In this document: one piece after another, positions 8,511 through 15,733 of the stretch
Numbering within the stretch: position 1 is the stretch's first letter
Layout of the letters: every line of letters begins with the position of its first letter
DNA from: Tannerellaceae bacterium
GTDB lineage: Bacteria > Bacteroidota > Bacteroidia > Bacteroidales > Tannerellaceae
Length of the DNA stretch: 37,949 nucleotides
NCBI GenBank assembly: GCA_031274415.1
Contig: JAISQD010000132.1
Coordinates: forward strand, 1-37,949
Direction: 5' to 3'
Notes under the pieces: model-generated
What the model saw: the letters and a program-made list of their open reading frames with translations, nothing else
What the model was told of the DNA's origin: nothing
Databases searched by the model: none
Translations under genes and position numbers: made by a program

Positions 8511-9329
8511 TTAAAACCGCTCCACTAATATGGCGTATAACTTATCTATCATATAATAAGGAGGTCCCATTTCAAAGAAGTTGATATGAAATATATCGTC
8601 GTTTGTGTCGTCTAAGAGCCATATTTCATCCTTCTCTCTCGTTGTCATATATCCTGACCTGAGGTCTTGAGGCGTTGAATAGTTGTCTTCGGTAAACGAG
8701 GTTAGAATTAAATCCGTACTAAATTCCCCGTTTGGATATTTGTTGTCACGCTCGCCCGTCCAATAGCGGGTCAGGTTATAGAGGTATTTTGCCTGGTTTG
8801 CACCGGCAGGTTTAAAAGAATCAGTCATCCTGAATTGGGGGACAGACTCGTGCGAGTATGCATTATACAGGCCCAGAGAGACTTCTATGGACTTAATGGC
8901 TACGGATTTATCCGGCTTGGGGTTATTGTCGCTATACAGTATTTTCTTTATATCCGGATCTGCATCCTTGTCTTTCGCTTTCAAACTATTCCACGAATAC
9001 CCGTTCCAGACCATGATGCCTTTTTTCAAGGGGTCGATATCGGTCAGGTTATAGACGATCAGTCCCGCATGTTCCATCTTTTCTCCGTCAGTAGCATGGG
9101 GGAACATGGGGGCAAGCGTAGATTCGTTCACCAGCGATACACGGGGCATGAGGAGCCCTTTCTTCGCATTTTTATCTCCTGCGGCGGCGGCAACGATATC
9201 TTTCAATTGCAGCAAAGCGCCCTCCGCAGGATATTCGGCTACTCCAACGGTCACTTGTGCGCATAGCGTGGGGAATAGCAACCCCAGGCATAAGAGTGTT
9301 ATGTTTATTTTTTCTATTATTCTTTTCAT
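8511..9329 (-). CDS. Secreted protein of unknown function, third of three tandem paralogues
   Basis: The 272-residue product has a signal peptide ending in CAQ (near residue 25) and then VTVGVAEYPAEGALLQLKDI. It shares the domain of the next two genes: a KGLLMPRVSLV motif (compare GGLLLPRVEL), GLIVYNLTD, KGIMVWNGYSWNSL, a middle PQFRMTDSF..YNLTRYW segment, and an end with WLLDDTNDDIFHINFFEMGP...YAILVERF. The N-terminal motif (AQVTIG..P..gA.L.ik....GLLLPRV.L) is common at the start of Bacteroidota exported surface proteins. I do not recognise a named family for the whole protein. It is the most divergent of the three and has lost the glycine-rich GGATAT stretch before the LLLPRV motif. It follows its upstream paralogue by 19 bases, so it belongs to the same operon. 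Confidence 0.8.
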   Translation of the reverse strand: MKRIIEKINITLLCLGLLFPTLCAQVTVGVAEYPAEGALLQLKDIVAAAAGDKNAKKGLLMPRVSLVNESTLAPMFPHATDGEKMEHAGLIVYNLTDIDPLKKGIMVWNGYSWNSLKAKDKDADPDIKKILYSDNNPKPDKSVAIKSIEVSLGLYNAYSHESVPQFRMTDSFKPAGANQAKYLYNLTRYWTGERDNKYPNGEFSTDLILTSFTEDNYSTPQDLRSGYMTTREKDEIWLLDDTNDDIFHINFFEMGPPYYMIDKLYAILVERF

Positions 9330-9348
9330 TGTATCGTATATTAATCCA

Positions 9349-10167
9349 TTAATATTCTGTTGCTAATATGGCATAAGCCGGTTTTATCTCCGACTGGAAA
9401 ATAAGGAACTGTACCCAGTATAAGTGGCCGTGAACAGGGTCGGTCAGCCAGACCTCGAACCGCTGATTCTCTTTCTTCAACTCAGCGTTGTGTAAATTAT
9501 GCCATTTCCTCGAATCGACCGGTAAAATCGTATCCCCTTTGACATCGAAGCTGTATCCTACCTGGGGAATCGCTGCATTCGACTTGTTGATCTCATTGTA
9601 ATCCCAGAACCTGGCTATGTTATACCAGAAAACGGTAGCCGCCGGAACATCGCGGAGAAGCCTGAATTGGGGAATCCTTTTCAGTGCGTCAGTAGAGGGG
9701 GTAATCCTAAACTCAAAGATCCCCATCCGCAAGGCAGGTGCATTAAGCTCTGTAAAGGGACCTCTTACCATTGTTTTCCGGGACGAAGAACCCGATACTT
9801 CCGATACAGGCTCCAGCAAATACCACCTCGTGCCGTCCCATTCGTAGATCCCTTCGTCCATATCCGTCGTGTTCACATTATATACCAGAAGCCCGGTAAG
9901 GTTCACGATCTTATCTTTGCCTGCATTTGCCGGAATAACTGTTACGTCCGACAAACTCTTCAGTTCTACACGGGGAAGGAGCAGCCCGCCCTTGGTAGCC
10001 GTCGCGCCTCCCGATCCGGCAGGGGCGTCGTATTCTTTGATTTGTAATGATGCGGCCGGTTCGGACGGCGTTAAGGTAGATCCGATAACAACCTGCGCCC
10101 GTACACCCGAAACAAGAAGCAGCGCAGAAAGCATCCACAGCGTTTTTCTCTTTATCTCTCTTTTCAT
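9349..10167 (-). CDS. Secreted protein of unknown function, second of three tandem paralogues
   Basis: The 272-residue product has a signal peptide (MKREIKRKTLWMLSALLLVS, cleavage near VRAQ), then VVIGSTLTPSEPAASLQIKE and GGATATKGGLLLPRVELKSL. The shared elements follow in the same order as in its neighbours: LTGLLVYNVNTTDMDEGIYEWDG, FEFRITPS, PQFRLLRD, YNIARFWDYN and, at the end, VWLTDPVHGHLYWVQFLIF...YAILATEY. The same length and order as its neighbours, with clear sequence divergence, shows an old tandem duplication. Exported to periplasm or surface by its signal; no lipobox cysteine, no membrane anchor and no catalytic motif is visible. It is 21 bases from the first gene of the trio and 19 from the third. 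Confidence 0.8.
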   Translation of the reverse strand: MKREIKRKTLWMLSALLLVSGVRAQVVIGSTLTPSEPAASLQIKEYDAPAGSGGATATKGGLLLPRVELKSLSDVTVIPANAGKDKIVNLTGLLVYNVNTTDMDEGIYEWDGTRWYLLEPVSEVSGSSSRKTMVRGPFTELNAPALRMGIFEFRITPSTDALKRIPQFRLLRDVPAATVFWYNIARFWDYNEINKSNAAIPQVGYSFDVKGDTILPVDSRKWHNLHNAELKKENQRFEVWLTDPVHGHLYWVQFLIFQSEIKPAYAILATEY

Positions 10168-10188
10168 GTTCTATCTGTATTCTATCAG

Positions 10189-11010
10189 TTAATACTTCAG
10201 GGCAATTATAGCATACGTTTTGTCGGCATTCGGATCGTCGTTTGCGTCGGGGCCTAATACCAGAAATTGGATATGATACATATTATCGTTCTCCGGATCG
10301 GACAACCAGACATCCTGTCTTTCCGCATTTGACGTCCACTCCTTGATGTCACGCCACACATTGGAATCCATCGAGGGTGAGAGCACGCCGAAATAGAAGT
10401 CATGATTCGCTCCATATGTAGGCCAACCGGCCGACTCGTCTTTAATATCGCTGTCCCTGTCCCAGTTGAGAAGCCCATAGAGTGTCCAGGATTTTTTGTT
10501 GGGCAGAATCAGCCGGAACTGGGAGTAGCGTTCATTCATCCTGAACTCAAATACGCCAACCGCAACAACGTGTGACGGATCAGGCTTTTTCGCCCGGTAT
10601 ATATTCTTCCTCACAGCAACGCCGTCCGTCTTCGTTGTCTTCTGCAGCATCATCCATTTCTCTCCATTCCATTGATACACCCCCTTCTCAAGTTGAAGGA
10701 CTACATTTGTCCTCTGGTTATACACCAAGAGTCCGGTATGATCTTTCTTCTGATCATCCGTCACATTGGGAATCAACGTAAATTCATTGATCCCATCAAG
10801 TTCTACACGGGGAAGAAGAAGGCCGCCGGTTGTAGCGGTCGCTCCTTTCGAATCCGGGGCTGGTTGTTTGTCCTTAATCTGCAATAACGCAGCCTTTTCC
10901 GGTAAGAAATCCGATCCGATAGTCACCTGTGCATTCAGGTTGAAGCAAAAAGAAGACGTGACTACCAATAAAACACATGTTGTTTTAACGTTTAAATTTA
11001 AATACTTCAT
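10189..11010 (-). CDS. Secreted protein of unknown function, first of three tandem paralogues
   Basis: The 273-residue product has a signal peptide (cleavage near LNAQ, residue 28) and then VTIGSDFLPEKAALLQIKDK, GATATTGGLLLPRVELDGI and HTGLLVYNQRT. It continues with KGVYQWNGEKWMML, FEFRMNERYSQFRLIL, YGLLNWDRDSD and a C-terminus of VWLSDPENDNMYHIQFLVLGP...YAIIALKY. It is the promoter-proximal member of the trio; a long leader with imperfect repeats (11021-11086) and a candidate promoter (11128-11135) precede it. The family is not recognised. The Y/F-x-W-(N/D)-G-x-x-W and W-L-x-D-P motifs suggest a beta-rich domain, possibly carbohydrate or surface binding, but that is a guess. Confidence 0.8.
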   Translation of the reverse strand: MKYLNLNVKTTCVLLVVTSSFCFNLNAQVTIGSDFLPEKAALLQIKDKQPAPDSKGATATTGGLLLPRVELDGINEFTLIPNVTDDQKKDHTGLLVYNQRTNVVLQLEKGVYQWNGEKWMMLQKTTKTDGVAVRKNIYRAKKPDPSHVVAVGVFEFRMNERYSQFRLILPNKKSWTLYGLLNWDRDSDIKDESAGWPTYGANHDFYFGVLSPSMDSNVWRDIKEWTSNAERQDVWLSDPENDNMYHIQFLVLGPDANDDPNADKTYAIIALKY

Positions 11011-11020
11011 ACTACTTTAT

Positions 11021-11086
11021 TACTCTAATAATACTCTAAAACGGTTATACTCTAAAACCTCTAACGGTCCAAATACCTAAACGGTT
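11021..11086 (-). repeat. Imperfect short tandem repeats in the leader of the tandem-paralogue operon
   Basis: The plus strand shows TACTCTAAAAC at 11032 and 11048 (period 16), flanked by related TACTCTAATA at 11021 and by CCTCTAACGGTCC and TACCTAAACGGTT at about 11058 and 11074. They lie between the candidate promoter and the first start codon, so they would be transcribed. Confidence 0.5.
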
Positions 11087-11127
11087 CAATTAGCTAAAAG
11101 CAGCTCAAATCCTATCCTAAGGGTTCA

Positions 11128-11135
11128 CAAATGTA
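11128..11135 (-). promoter_or_regulatory. Candidate promoter -7 element of the tandem-paralogue operon
   Basis: The minus strand reads TACATTTG, matching TAnnTTTG. A TTTG at 11155-11152 is only 16 bases upstream, shorter than the usual 19-21, so the -33 match is poor. Predicted leader length to the start at 11010 is about 110 bases. Confidence 0.4.
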
Positions 11136-11200
11136 TGAATAATATCAAGAACAAAGTCCTAATTTGAAAAAAAACTTGCAGGAAAAGTAAAAAAATCGGG

Positions 11201-13546
11201 TTAATCAAACATCTTATCAATGCCTCTCACGTCGGCAGGTCTATCATTTTGCTCTTGTCCTTTCGGATCGCTACATGGATTCGTATATTGGAGTGGAATA
11301 TCAAAATCTTCCGTACTCGAATAACCAAGCGTTTTATCTGCGTAGACTTTTTGCATGAAAAGGGCATAAACAGGAAGAGCCATCGCCGCACCCTGTCCCA
11401 TGTCCATATAGTCGAAATGAATGGCGCGCTCTTCCCCGCCCACCCAGCAACCGCTGACCAAGCTGGGGGTAAAGGACATAAACCAGCCATCCGAATGGTT
11501 TTGCGTCGTCCCCGTCTTGCCTCCCATCGGCGCCCGTATCCCGTAGCGGGAGCGTACACGGCTACCGGTTCCGCCATCCATGACGCTTTTGAGCATATGC
11601 AACATCTTATAGGCGGCATCTTCCGTCAAGACCTCATCCATCTTGGGACTAAAGTTCGCGACCGTATTGCCGTATTGGTCTTCAATGTGCGTCACATAAA
11701 GCGGCTCTACGCGAATGCCTTTGTTGGGGAATACAGAGTATCCGCCAACCATCTCTCCTACAGAAATATCCGGCGTACCCAGACAAAGAGATACCACCGG
11801 ATCAATAGGCCCTTTTAAACCATACGAATACAGCAAACGAACCAACGTATAAGGCGAGAGTTGTTTCATCAGGTAAGCCGTCACCCAATTGGACGAGTTT
11901 TGCAGCCCCCATTCGATCGACACCATCTCCCCCTCACGCTTTGCCCCGGGATTACGTGGAGAATAGGGTTTCCCGTTTTCATCCACCAGGTGCTGCTGGA
12001 CATGCAACATCTGATCGCAAGGACTGATTCCTTCGATCATGGCTAACGAATAAAGGAAAGGTTTCATGGTCGACCCGATCTGCCTGCGCCCGCCATTGAC
12101 CATATCGTATTGGAACGTGTTGAAATCAATATCGCCGACATAGGCCTTTACATGACCTGTCCGGGGATCCATAGACATAAACGCCGAATGGAGAAACCCC
12201 TTATGGTAACGGATAGAATCCCATGGTGACATCAGCGTATCGACCGGCCCGCTCCAGCTGAACACGGTCATTTCTACGGGCGTTTTAAATGTTTTCCGTA
12301 TATCGGCTTCGCTCATTCCGCTCTTCTTCAACCCGCGGTAACGGTCGGTCTGCTGCATGGCTTTTACCAATATCGCCTCCACCTCGTCGCTCGACAGGTC
12401 GCGTGAAAAAGGGGCATAACTACGTCCCGCTTTTTCCCTTGTAAACTTCGGTTGCAGATCTTTACCGATGTGTTCACGTATCGCATCTTCGGCATATTGC
12501 TGCATGCGTGAATCAATGGTCGTATAGATTTTCAGCCCGTCCGTATACATATTATAAAATTCTCCATCCGCTTTTTTATTCTTATTACACCAGCCGTAAA
12601 GGGGATTTGTCTCCCAGGAGATGGAGTCTTCCTTAAACTTCTGCGCCTGCCATGCCATGTAATTTTTACGCTCCGGCTTCGAAGCGCCAAGCGTCAAACG
12701 GAGGTATTCCCTGAAATAGGGCGCCAACCCCTTTTTATGATCTATCTTACTGAAGCGAACCGTCAGAGGCAAAGCCGATAGGGAATCGCGCTGTGCGACA
12801 GTCAGGTATCCGGCCTTACACATCTGGGACAGCACCGTATTCCGGCGCCCGCGCGCCCGTTCGTTATGGCGTACCGGATTATAATAGGAAGGATTTTTAC
12901 ACATACCGATCAATGTGGCGGCCTCTTCTGTTTTCAATGCTTTGGGAGCCGTACTGAAATAAACACGGGCAGCCGATTGAATGCCCACCGCATTATATAA
13001 AAAGTCGAATTTATTCAGATACAAATTAATAATCTCCTCCTTTGTATACGAGCGTTCCAACTGAACGGCAATGACCCACTCGATCGGTTTCTGGAAAATA
13101 CGTTCCATGATATTTTCCGCATTGGGAGAATAGAGCTGTTTAGCCAGTTGCTGCGTAATCGTGCTTCCGCCGCCACCGCTCTTCTGCATCAAGACGCCCC
13201 GCTTAATGACCGCCCGAAGCAACCCCTGTATGTCGATACCGCTATGTTGTGCAAAACGGATATCCTCCGTAGCAATAAGCGCCCTCACCAGATCGGCTGA
13301 TAAATCATTATAATTGACAAAAATACGGTTATCCTTACTGAGTGCATAACTGCTCAATATTTTCCCATCGGAAGAGATGATTTGAGAAGCATATTTATCA
13401 ATCGGGTTCTCCAACTGTTCCACCGGAGGCATATATCCGATAGCGCCTTTTGCGATAGCTATAAATACCACAACAATCAGAACAAGCGCCGCTACAAACA
13501 CCCCCCAGAAGGAAATAATGATCCATGTCTTATTTTTTGTAATCAT
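11201..13546 (-). CDS. Class A penicillin-binding protein (transglycosylase/transpeptidase, PBP1A type)
   Basis: A bifunctional peptidoglycan synthase polymerising lipid II and cross-linking stem peptides in the periplasm. From the ATG at 13546 it has 781 residues. One N-terminal transmembrane helix (about 8-32) is followed by the GT51 transglycosylase domain: ATEDIRFAQHSGID (92-105, catalytic Glu94), GGGGSTITQQLAKQLY (124-139) and LERSYTKEEIINLYLNK (163-179). The transpeptidase has GSTMKPF (nucleophile Ser492, Lys495), SSN (551-553) and KTGTT (677-681), so both active sites are intact. The frame extends to 13591, but the extra 15 residues look unlike a signal anchor and ATG 13546 gives MITKNKTWIIISFW. 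It is divergent from the toxin-antitoxin genes and stands alone; its 3' end is about 190 bases from the paralogue operon's start. Confidence 0.95.
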   Translation of the reverse strand: MITKNKTWIIISFWGVFVAALVLIVVVFIAIAKGAIGYMPPVEQLENPIDKYASQIISSDGKILSSYALSKDNRIFVNYNDLSADLVRALIATEDIRFAQHSGIDIQGLLRAVIKRGVLMQKSGGGGSTITQQLAKQLYSPNAENIMERIFQKPIEWVIAVQLERSYTKEEIINLYLNKFDFLYNAVGIQSAARVYFSTAPKALKTEEAATLIGMCKNPSYYNPVRHNERARGRRNTVLSQMCKAGYLTVAQRDSLSALPLTVRFSKIDHKKGLAPYFREYLRLTLGASKPERKNYMAWQAQKFKEDSISWETNPLYGWCNKNKKADGEFYNMYTDGLKIYTTIDSRMQQYAEDAIREHIGKDLQPKFTREKAGRSYAPFSRDLSSDEVEAILVKAMQQTDRYRGLKKSGMSEADIRKTFKTPVEMTVFSWSGPVDTLMSPWDSIRYHKGFLHSAFMSMDPRTGHVKAYVGDIDFNTFQYDMVNGGRRQIGSTMKPFLYSLAMIEGISPCDQMLHVQQHLVDENGKPYSPRNPGAKREGEMVSIEWGLQNSSNWVTAYLMKQLSPYTLVRLLYSYGLKGPIDPVVSLCLGTPDISVGEMVGGYSVFPNKGIRVEPLYVTHIEDQYGNTVANFSPKMDEVLTEDAAYKMLHMLKSVMDGGTGSRVRSRYGIRAPMGGKTGTTQNHSDGWFMSFTPSLVSGCWVGGEERAIHFDYMDMGQGAAMALPVYALFMQKVYADKTLGYSSTEDFDIPLQYTNPCSDPKGQEQNDRPADVRGIDKMFD

Positions 13547-13691
13547 ACTATCTAAATAAATTCTTCTACCAACCATAGTTAGAAACAACAAATTTAGACA
13601 TTTTCTTCCGATTCACAAACGGGCGCCGATAAAAAAGACACCAATTAGCTCGGTGCGCTCGAAGCCAGGAAGAAAACCCTGCGCCGGAGGA

Positions 13692-13723
13692 TTTGGTTAT
13701 ATAAAAAAAAGGTATTATATTTG
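13692..13723 (+). promoter_or_regulatory. Promoter of the toxin-antitoxin operon
   Basis: A perfect -33 TTTG (13692-13695), 20 bases, then a perfect -7 TATATTTG (13716-13723). Transcription would start near 13729, about 25 bases before the antitoxin ATG, leaving room for an autoregulatory operator over the promoter. The best promoter match in the window. Confidence 0.75.
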
Positions 13724-13753
13724 TGCCAAAACCGGTACTTCAATTTATAAATT

Positions 13754-14011
13754 ATGGGACGAGTTATTCAGATTTCAAGCCGAGAATTTCAGGCAAATCA
13801 AAAGGATTATTTCGACCTCGCGGATAACGGGACGCAAATCATTCTCAAACGTGGACGGAAACCGGCGTATATTCTTACTCCGGTAGAAGATGAAGATTTA
13901 TTTTTATCTCCCGAATTAAAGGAAAGAATAGACAAAGGATTGCAGGATATTAAAGAGGAGAAAGGCCGGGAGTACAGTTTAGATGAATTGAAGGTAAAAA
14001 TGGGGCTATGA
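13754..14011 (+). CDS. Antitoxin of the Phd/YefM family
   Basis: An 85-residue antitoxin. The N-terminal part (VIQISSREFQANQKDYFDLADNGTQIILKRGRKPAYILTP, residues 4-43) is the Phd/YefM DNA-binding fold, with the typical S-R-E-F-Q...Y-F-D-L-A start and the R-G-R-K-P-A-Y-I-L-T-P strand. The charged C-terminal tail (about 48-85) would wrap and neutralise the toxin. Its last codons overlap the toxin start by 4 bases (ATGA), the classic translational coupling of such pairs. It probably represses the promoter at 13692-13723, alone or with the toxin. Confidence 0.9.
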   Translation: MGRVIQISSREFQANQKDYFDLADNGTQIILKRGRKPAYILTPVEDEDLFLSPELKERIDKGLQDIKEEKGREYSLDELKVKMGL

Positions 14012-14286
14012 TATACCGCCTAATACTCCTACCGGATGCTGAACAAGATATAGAAGTCCATGTAAAGGCGGGAAATAAAAAGCAATTAAAGAAAATTTTT
14101 GCTCTGTTCGAAGAACTGAAACAACACCCGCAGACAGGAACCGGAAAACCTAAACCCCTCAAATACGAAAAGGCCGGATTATGGTCGCGCCGGATTGATG
14201 ATAAGCACCGATTAATTTATACAATCGAAAATGAAGCTGTAACAGTATATATTATTGCGCTGTGGGGACACTACGGCGATAAATAA
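14008..14286 (+). CDS. YoeB/Txe-family ribosome-dependent mRNA interferase toxin
   Basis: A 92-residue toxin of the RelE superfamily, YoeB branch; these toxins cut mRNA in the ribosomal A site. It shows KQLKKIFALFEELKQHPQTG..KPKPLKY, then LWSRRIDDKHRLIYTIE and VYIIALWGHYGDK. The Arg in SRRI, Arg in KHRLIY and the terminal His-Tyr (GHY) correspond to the catalytic and substrate-binding residues of YoeB, so it looks active. It overlaps the antitoxin by 4 bases. Four residues follow the His-Tyr, slightly longer than E. coli YoeB, which ends with His-Tyr. Confidence 0.9.
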   Translation: MIYRLILLPDAEQDIEVHVKAGNKKQLKKIFALFEELKQHPQTGTGKPKPLKYEKAGLWSRRIDDKHRLIYTIENEAVTVYIIALWGHYGDK

Positions 14287-14393
14287 AATGAATAACACAC
14301 AAACAACCGTCACTGTCGCTCCTGTTCCTTTTTTTATCATGTAAAGATATCATTTTCTCCTCAATTCCGAGTCTGCGTATGAAAACATTAAAC

Positions 14394-14401
14394 TATCTTT
14401 G
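14394..14401 (+). promoter_or_regulatory. -7 promoter element of the Gfo/Idh/MocA-DUF1080 operon
   Basis: TATCTTTG fully matches TAnnTTTG, about 43 bases before the ATG at 14444. No clear TTTG lies 19-21 bases upstream (TCTG at 14372-14375 is the nearest). Confidence 0.45.
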
Positions 14402-14443
14402 TTCCTCAATCCGAATGTGAAGTCTAATATTGTCTAATTATAT

Positions 14444-15709
14444 ATGTATGCTATGAGAACGAATAGAAGGGAGTTTATTAAGACTCTTGGAGGAATTGCG
14501 GTATTTACAGTTGTGCCGCGCCATGTACTGGGAAAGGGTTTTATCGCTCCGAGCGATCAACTGACGAAGGGTATTATCGGGACAGGCGGTATGGGACGCG
14601 GTCATGCCGGTTATGCGGGAACACGTTTGGTTGCCGTGTGTGATGTGGATAAGAACCACCTGGAGCTGGGGAAAAAACTTGTATCGGATACCATCGCGGC
14701 CTACCATGATTTCCGTGACCTGATACAGGATCCGAATGTAGATATCGTACATATCGCCACCCCTCCCCATTGGCATGGAATCATGTCGGTAGAGGCGGCA
14801 AAGGCGGGAAAAGATATCTGGTGTGAGAAACCTATGACACGTACGATAGGGGAAGGGAAGCGTGTGATGGAAGCGGTAAAGCAGTACGGGCGGATGTACC
14901 GGCTGAATACATGGTTCCGTTTTACAGACACCTTCTACGGATTGGGCGTGCCGGTTAAGCCATTGAAAAAGATGGTACAGAGCGGGATGCTGGGATGGCC
15001 GCTGAAAGTGACGATCAGTAAGCATACCGGTTTTGACTGGAAATTCTACTGGGTAGGCAAGGAGTATCTCGAACCGCAAGCGGTTCCCGCCGAACTGGAT
15101 TACAACTTCTGGCTGGGGCCGGCGCCCTACAAACCGTACCATGCACACCGTGTACACGGCACATTCCGCGGCTATTGGGATTATGACGGTGGCGGGCTGG
15201 GCGATATGGGACAGCATTATATTGATCCCGTGCAGTATATATTGGGCAAAGATCATACCAGCCCCGTAAAGGTGGAGGTCGACGCTCCGCAGCAGCACCC
15301 CGACGCCGTCGGGACGTGGCGCTCGATCACCTACACCTATGATGATGGTTGCCAGATTGTCCTTTGGGGCGGCGACTACGGCGATCCGGATACGCCTTAT
15401 ATCTCCGGACCGAATGGCCGTGTGTATAAGAACTTCGTATGCGATATCCCCGACTGGGAAAAGAAACTGGCCGATTACCCCGACCCGCTGCCGCAGGTGA
15501 CGGACTTTATCGAATGTGTGAAGACGCGCCAGCCGTTTGCCTTGAATGAGCAGAACGGATTCCGCTCGGCGACGATCGTGAATATGGGCGCAGTGGCGTT
15601 GCGGTTGAACCGTACGCTTCACTTTGATCCGGTGAAACTTGAATTTATAAACGACGAAGCCGCTAACCGCCTGCTGGATCAGCCGATGCGTTCGCCGTGG
15701 AATATATAA
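14444..15709 (+). CDS. Exported Gfo/Idh/MocA-family oxidoreductase
   Basis: An NAD(P)-dependent sugar oxidoreductase family. The N-terminus RTNRREFIKTLGGIAVF is a twin-arginine (Tat) type signal, suggesting export with the cofactor already bound. The Rossmann motif GIIGTGGMGRGHAGY (about 43-57) follows, then LVAVCDVD, HIATPPHWHG and the family's EKPMT motif (EKP with the catalytic Lys). The second half (GGGLGDMGQHYIDP, about 250-263) matches the C-terminal substrate domain with the usual D-x-x-x-H. 421 residues is typical. ATG 14453 is a possible alternative start. The DUF1080 gene starts 24 bases downstream, so they form an operon. Paired with DUF1080, its likely role is making or reducing 3-keto-glycosides; this is inferred from known pairings, not shown here. 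Confidence 0.88.
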   Translation: MYAMRTNRREFIKTLGGIAVFTVVPRHVLGKGFIAPSDQLTKGIIGTGGMGRGHAGYAGTRLVAVCDVDKNHLELGKKLVSDTIAAYHDFRDLIQDPNVDIVHIATPPHWHGIMSVEAAKAGKDIWCEKPMTRTIGEGKRVMEAVKQYGRMYRLNTWFRFTDTFYGLGVPVKPLKKMVQSGMLGWPLKVTISKHTGFDWKFYWVGKEYLEPQAVPAELDYNFWLGPAPYKPYHAHRVHGTFRGYWDYDGGGLGDMGQHYIDPVQYILGKDHTSPVKVEVDAPQQHPDAVGTWRSITYTYDDGCQIVLWGGDYGDPDTPYISGPNGRVYKNFVCDIPDWEKKLADYPDPLPQVTDFIECVKTRQPFALNEQNGFRSATIVNMGAVALRLNRTLHFDPVKLEFINDEAANRLLDQPMRSPWNI

Positions 15710-15733
15710 TCTGTTAATTAGGAACGTTACATT

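Noticed and set aside
14438..15622. 394-codon minus-strand frame opposite the oxidoreductase gene
   Set aside because: Shadow of the Gfo/Idh/MocA gene; no signature or plausible start.
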